Shown here piece by piece: positions 55,707-57,862 of a stretch of DNA of 57,862 nt; within the stretch, counting starts at the first letter, position 1; the number at the start of each line of letters is the position of its first letter. This DNA comes from a virus, in the IMG/VR virus record IMGVR_UViG_3300030108_003177, positions 1 through 57,862 of that record. One strand, written 5' to 3'. The translations under genes were made by a program, and so were the position numbers. The notes under the pieces are model-generated. The model had not been told where the DNA came from. It made no database searches and saw only the letters and a program-made list of their open reading frames with translations.

Positions 55707-56435
55707 ATGAAGAAGAAAAGCATAGCTATTGTTGGTTTAGGCAATAGTTTTTCAGAGTACATTTTAGCTAAAATAAGAAGCGAAAAGTTTGATGAGGTTT
55801 GGGCAATAAACTCCATGTCTGGAGTAATTTATCACGATAAGTGTTTTATGATGGATCCACCATCAAGGTTTCTTGATACACCTAATGCTGGTAAACAAAC
55901 AACTATCATGTCAGATAGATTGAAACAAAAAATAAATATTCCTATTTTTAGTTGCACTTTAGATAAAAGATGTCCAGATGTTGTAGAGTTTCCATTACAA
56001 GAAGTAATTCAAAAAACTGGATATGCTTATTTTAATAATACTGTATCTTATTCATTTGCATATGCTATATCGCAAAAAGTTACAGATTTACATTTATACG
56101 GAATAGATTTTACTCACAAAGCAGTTAACTTTGCAGAAGCAGGTAGAGCTTGTTGTGAGTTTTGGTTGGCTATTGCTATATCAAAAGGTGTAAAAGTTAA
56201 CATCGCTCACAATTCATCTTTACTTGATATGAATGTGCCAAATGATCAAAAACTATATGGCTATCATAGATTAGATGATCCACTTGTCTCTACTGCTACA
56301 AATGGCAGTATGTTGATTACAAGAAAATCCAAACTAGAACCACCAGAGCCATTAGATGCAACACCAAATATAATTGGTAGAGAAGATATACCAGGTTTAA
56401 CTTATGAGGAGAAAAATAAATGGATAAAGAAATGA
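55707..56435 (+). CDS. Rossmann-like conserved protein
   Basis: 242 aa. IAIVGLGNSFSEYILAKI at the N-terminus is a Rossmann-type nucleotide-binding loop. FDEVWAINSMSGVIYHDKCF, MMDPPSRFLD, YAYFNNTVSYSFAYAIS and LHLYGIDFTHKAVNFAEAGR are conserved in marine phages, with some likeness to DUF115/MptE-type folds. Possibly a modification enzyme acting with the oxygenase that follows (16-base overlap). It has its own promoter in the tail module. Confidence 0.55.
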   Translation: MKKKSIAIVGLGNSFSEYILAKIRSEKFDEVWAINSMSGVIYHDKCFMMDPPSRFLDTPNAGKQTTIMSDRLKQKINIPIFSCTLDKRCPDVVEFPLQEVIQKTGYAYFNNTVSYSFAYAISQKVTDLHLYGIDFTHKAVNFAEAGRACCEFWLAIAISKGVKVNIAHNSSLLDMNVPNDQKLYGYHRLDDPLVSTATNGSMLITRKSKLEPPEPLDATPNIIGREDIPGLTYEEKNKWIKK

Positions 56436-57037
56436 CAAGAGAATTGTTTTTTTCTGTTCCCGTATTTCATTATAACATTAAACAACATGAAGAGATAAAT
56501 AAAAAACTTAAAAAAATAATTTTAGATTGGAAAGAAAAACAAGAAGGTCTGCAAGTAAGCAATGTATTAGGTTGGCATAGTAACTATGTTGAGTCTGCAA
56601 TATCTTTTGCACCAGAAAAAATTAACTTCTTCACAAATATTATTGATGAGTTGCAGAAAAAAATTTGCGAAGTAGAGGAATATAAGTTTGACCTAAAAAT
56701 AACTAGCTTGTGGGCAATGGTAAATAAAAAATATGCTTATAATACACAACATACGCATCCTGGATGTCATTGGGCTGGAGTGTATTATGTGCAGTGTCCT
56801 CCAAAATGTGGCTCTCTTGTTTTTAAAATAGGAGAACCAAGACAAGGCTATCCACAGCCAATATACAAAAAACAAAGCCATGAACTACAACAACATCAGT
56901 TTACAACTCTTCGTATTCAACCAGAAGAAGGTCAAGTGGTAATGTTTCCTAGTTGGCTTCAACATGAAGTAGAGCCTAATTTATCAGACGAAGATAGAAT
57001 TTCAATTTCTTTTAATTTAGCACAAGAGGTTAAATAA
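56420..57037 (+). CDS. 2-oxoglutarate/Fe(II)-dependent oxygenase
   Basis: 205 aa. NTQHTHPGCHWAGVYYVQCP (108-127) supplies the first His ligands, and VVMFPSWLQHEVEPNLSDED then RISISFN supplies the distal His182 and the 2-oxoglutarate-binding Arg193. This is the phage 2OG-FeII_Oxy_5-like pattern. Such enzymes hydroxylate proteins, nucleobases or small molecules. The substrate is unknown. GAGGAG lies eight bases before the ATG. Placement among tail genes hints at virion modification or an injected enzyme. Confidence 0.75.
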   Translation: MDKEMTRELFFSVPVFHYNIKQHEEINKKLKKIILDWKEKQEGLQVSNVLGWHSNYVESAISFAPEKINFFTNIIDELQKKICEVEEYKFDLKITSLWAMVNKKYAYNTQHTHPGCHWAGVYYVQCPPKCGSLVFKIGEPRQGYPQPIYKKQSHELQQHQFTTLRIQPEEGQVVMFPSWLQHEVEPNLSDEDRISISFNLAQEVK

Positions 57038-57324
57038 TGTTTAATGTTAATGTATCACAATTAGGAAGTGTAATTGTAAAAACCTCAGAACAAGGAGGCT
57101 TGAGTAATGAACAAATAGCAGATCTAGCTGTCGAAAAAATTGCAAGTGTATCAGAAGATGCACCTTCACATTTGAAAGAACAAGCTAAATTATTTAAAGA
57201 ACAACTGAAAGGGATAATTCATCATTATCTTCTCTTGGCAAGAAAGGAAGAGCGTGGTACAATCATTCAAGCCTTGCGATCAAGTGGTCACAAGGAAATG
57301 GCTGAATATATAAGGAGACTCTAA
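57037..57324 (+). CDS. Small conserved tail-region protein
   Basis: 95 aa. GGLSNEQIADLAVEKIASVS, then SHLKEQAKLFKEQLKGIIHH and GHKEMAEYIRRL: a helical protein almost always found at this place in marine podoviruses. It shares one base with the oxygenase stop. No known function. Probably structural or chaperone-like. Confidence 0.6.
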   Translation: MFNVNVSQLGSVIVKTSEQGGLSNEQIADLAVEKIASVSEDAPSHLKEQAKLFKEQLKGIIHHYLLLARKEERGTIIQALRSSGHKEMAEYIRRL

Positions 57325-57325
57325 T

Positions 57326-57781
57326 ATGGCTATAGCACAAGCAATGTGTACTTCCTTCAAGCAAGAGTTACTAGAAGGTGTACACAATTTCAAAAACTCT
57401 GGTGGAGACACTTTTAAACTAGCTTTATACGCAGAGGGAAGTGGCGGAAAATCATCAACAACTGCAACATTAGGAGCAACAACAACTGCACTTGTAACAA
57501 CTGGTGAAGTTGCTTCAAGTGGAACTTATGCAACTGGTGGTGGTACTTTAACAAGAGTAGATCCAACTACTTCTGGAACAACTGCATTTACAGATTTTGC
57601 TGATTTAAGTTTTACAACTGCGACAATTACTGCAATGGGAGCTTTAATTTATAATAGTTCTGATAGTAATAAAGCAGTTGCTGTTTTAGATTTCACATCT
57701 AATAAAACATCTACAGCAGGCACTTTTACAATTCAATTTCCAACAGCAGACGCATCAAACGCTATTATTAGAATAGCCTAA
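57326..57781 (+). CDS. Conserved virion structural protein
   Basis: 151 aa. AIAQAMCTSFKQELLEGVHN (helix), then beta-rich sequence with YAEGSGGKSSTTATLGATTT and TGEVASSGTYATGGGTLTRV, ending in TFTIQFPTADASNAIIRIA. A single domain common in marine phages before the GWG-type fibre gene. AAGGAG precedes the ATG. The last 63 bases are repeated at the window start. Confidence 0.65.
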   Translation: MAIAQAMCTSFKQELLEGVHNFKNSGGDTFKLALYAEGSGGKSSTTATLGATTTALVTTGEVASSGTYATGGGTLTRVDPTTSGTTAFTDFADLSFTTATITAMGALIYNSSDSNKAVAVLDFTSNKTSTAGTFTIQFPTADASNAIIRIA

Positions 57782-57862
57782 CAAAAGGCTAACCAATGGC
57801 GAACATTACTGGTTGGGGTCGAGGCACATGGGGTGAAGGAGCGTGGAACGCTCCTCTAGCCG
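57719..57862. repeat. Right copy of terminal overlap (circular closure)
   Basis: Second copy of bases 1..144, with C at 57721 where the left copy has T at 3. It contains the end of the gene at 57326..57781 and the beginning of the fibre gene. Confidence 0.9.
57796..57862 (+). CDS. N-terminal fragment of the repeat-rich fibre (same gene as 78..1040)
   Basis: The first 22 codons of the gene that is complete at 78..1040, repeated because the assembly overlaps itself. It is cut off by the window edge. Confidence 0.9.
   Translation, partial: MANITGWGRGTWGEGAWNAPLA

Overview
The window is one complete, circularly closed phage genome opened at an arbitrary point. Bases 1..144 recur at 57719..57862 with one silent difference, giving a unit of about 57,718 bp. 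It is AT-rich and densely packed, and almost everything reads on the + strand. I see no tRNA, integrase, lysogeny repressor, CRISPR array, insertion sequence or phage RNA polymerase. The gene set suggests a short-tailed (podovirus-like) marine phage: P22-like portal, P22 gp10-like tail hub, two SU10-type adaptor-like proteins, very large internal virion proteins, and no tape measure, sheath or tail-tube gene. A marine alphaproteobacterial host (SAR11/SAR116-like) is an inference from base composition and the family set. It was not tested.

Layout on the circle. (1) Packaging and head, 37653..53353: terL, an unknown gene, a 963-aa multidomain polyvalent-like protein, portal, small proteins, EF-hand and holin-like membrane proteins, GroES, scaffold, major capsid protein, capsid-associated proteins, then a run of very basic small proteins. 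(2) Neck, tail and ejection, 53354..57862 and on through 1..15821: adaptors, a Rossmann-like protein plus a 2OG-Fe(II) oxygenase, repeat-rich fibres, a tail hub split by one in-frame stop, and four successive internal virion proteins (536, 288, 809 and 1902 aa). (3) Lysis: M15 peptidase endolysin at 15831..16289. (4) Replication, 16286..25572: a SNF2 helicase on the - strand, then an operon of SSB-like candidate, AEP primase, UvrD-like helicase, zinc protein, SET-domain protein, DUF3310 protein and a family A DNA polymerase with Leu at the 762-equivalent position. (5) Control and early region, 25573..37110: ribbon-helix-helix regulator, TSCPD-like protein, adenine methyltransferase, small terminase, VRR-NUC nuclease, many small acidic or zinc-binding proteins including four DpnD/PcfM-like paralogues, a DUF932 protein and a GP88-like protein. 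(6) A noncoding block of about 0.5 kb (37161..37652) with origin-like and promoter features, directly before terL.

Transcription probably relies on host sigma70 polymerase. Early and middle units are separated by compact punctuation in which a terminator hairpin is followed at once by the next promoter. In four cases the best -35 hexamer lies in the hairpin loop and the T-tract fills the spacer.

The most interesting signals are: a 13-bp hairpin at 27125..27156 that displays UCCUCC (an anti-Shine-Dalgarno hexamer) in its loop; the terminator/promoter overlaps; a short GG-containing peptide motif shared by at least eight virion-module proteins; the cluster of basic proteins; the polyvalent-like protein; the same-frame split of the tail hub; a 105-aa SET domain; and a TGTAAC/GTTACA cluster beside terS.
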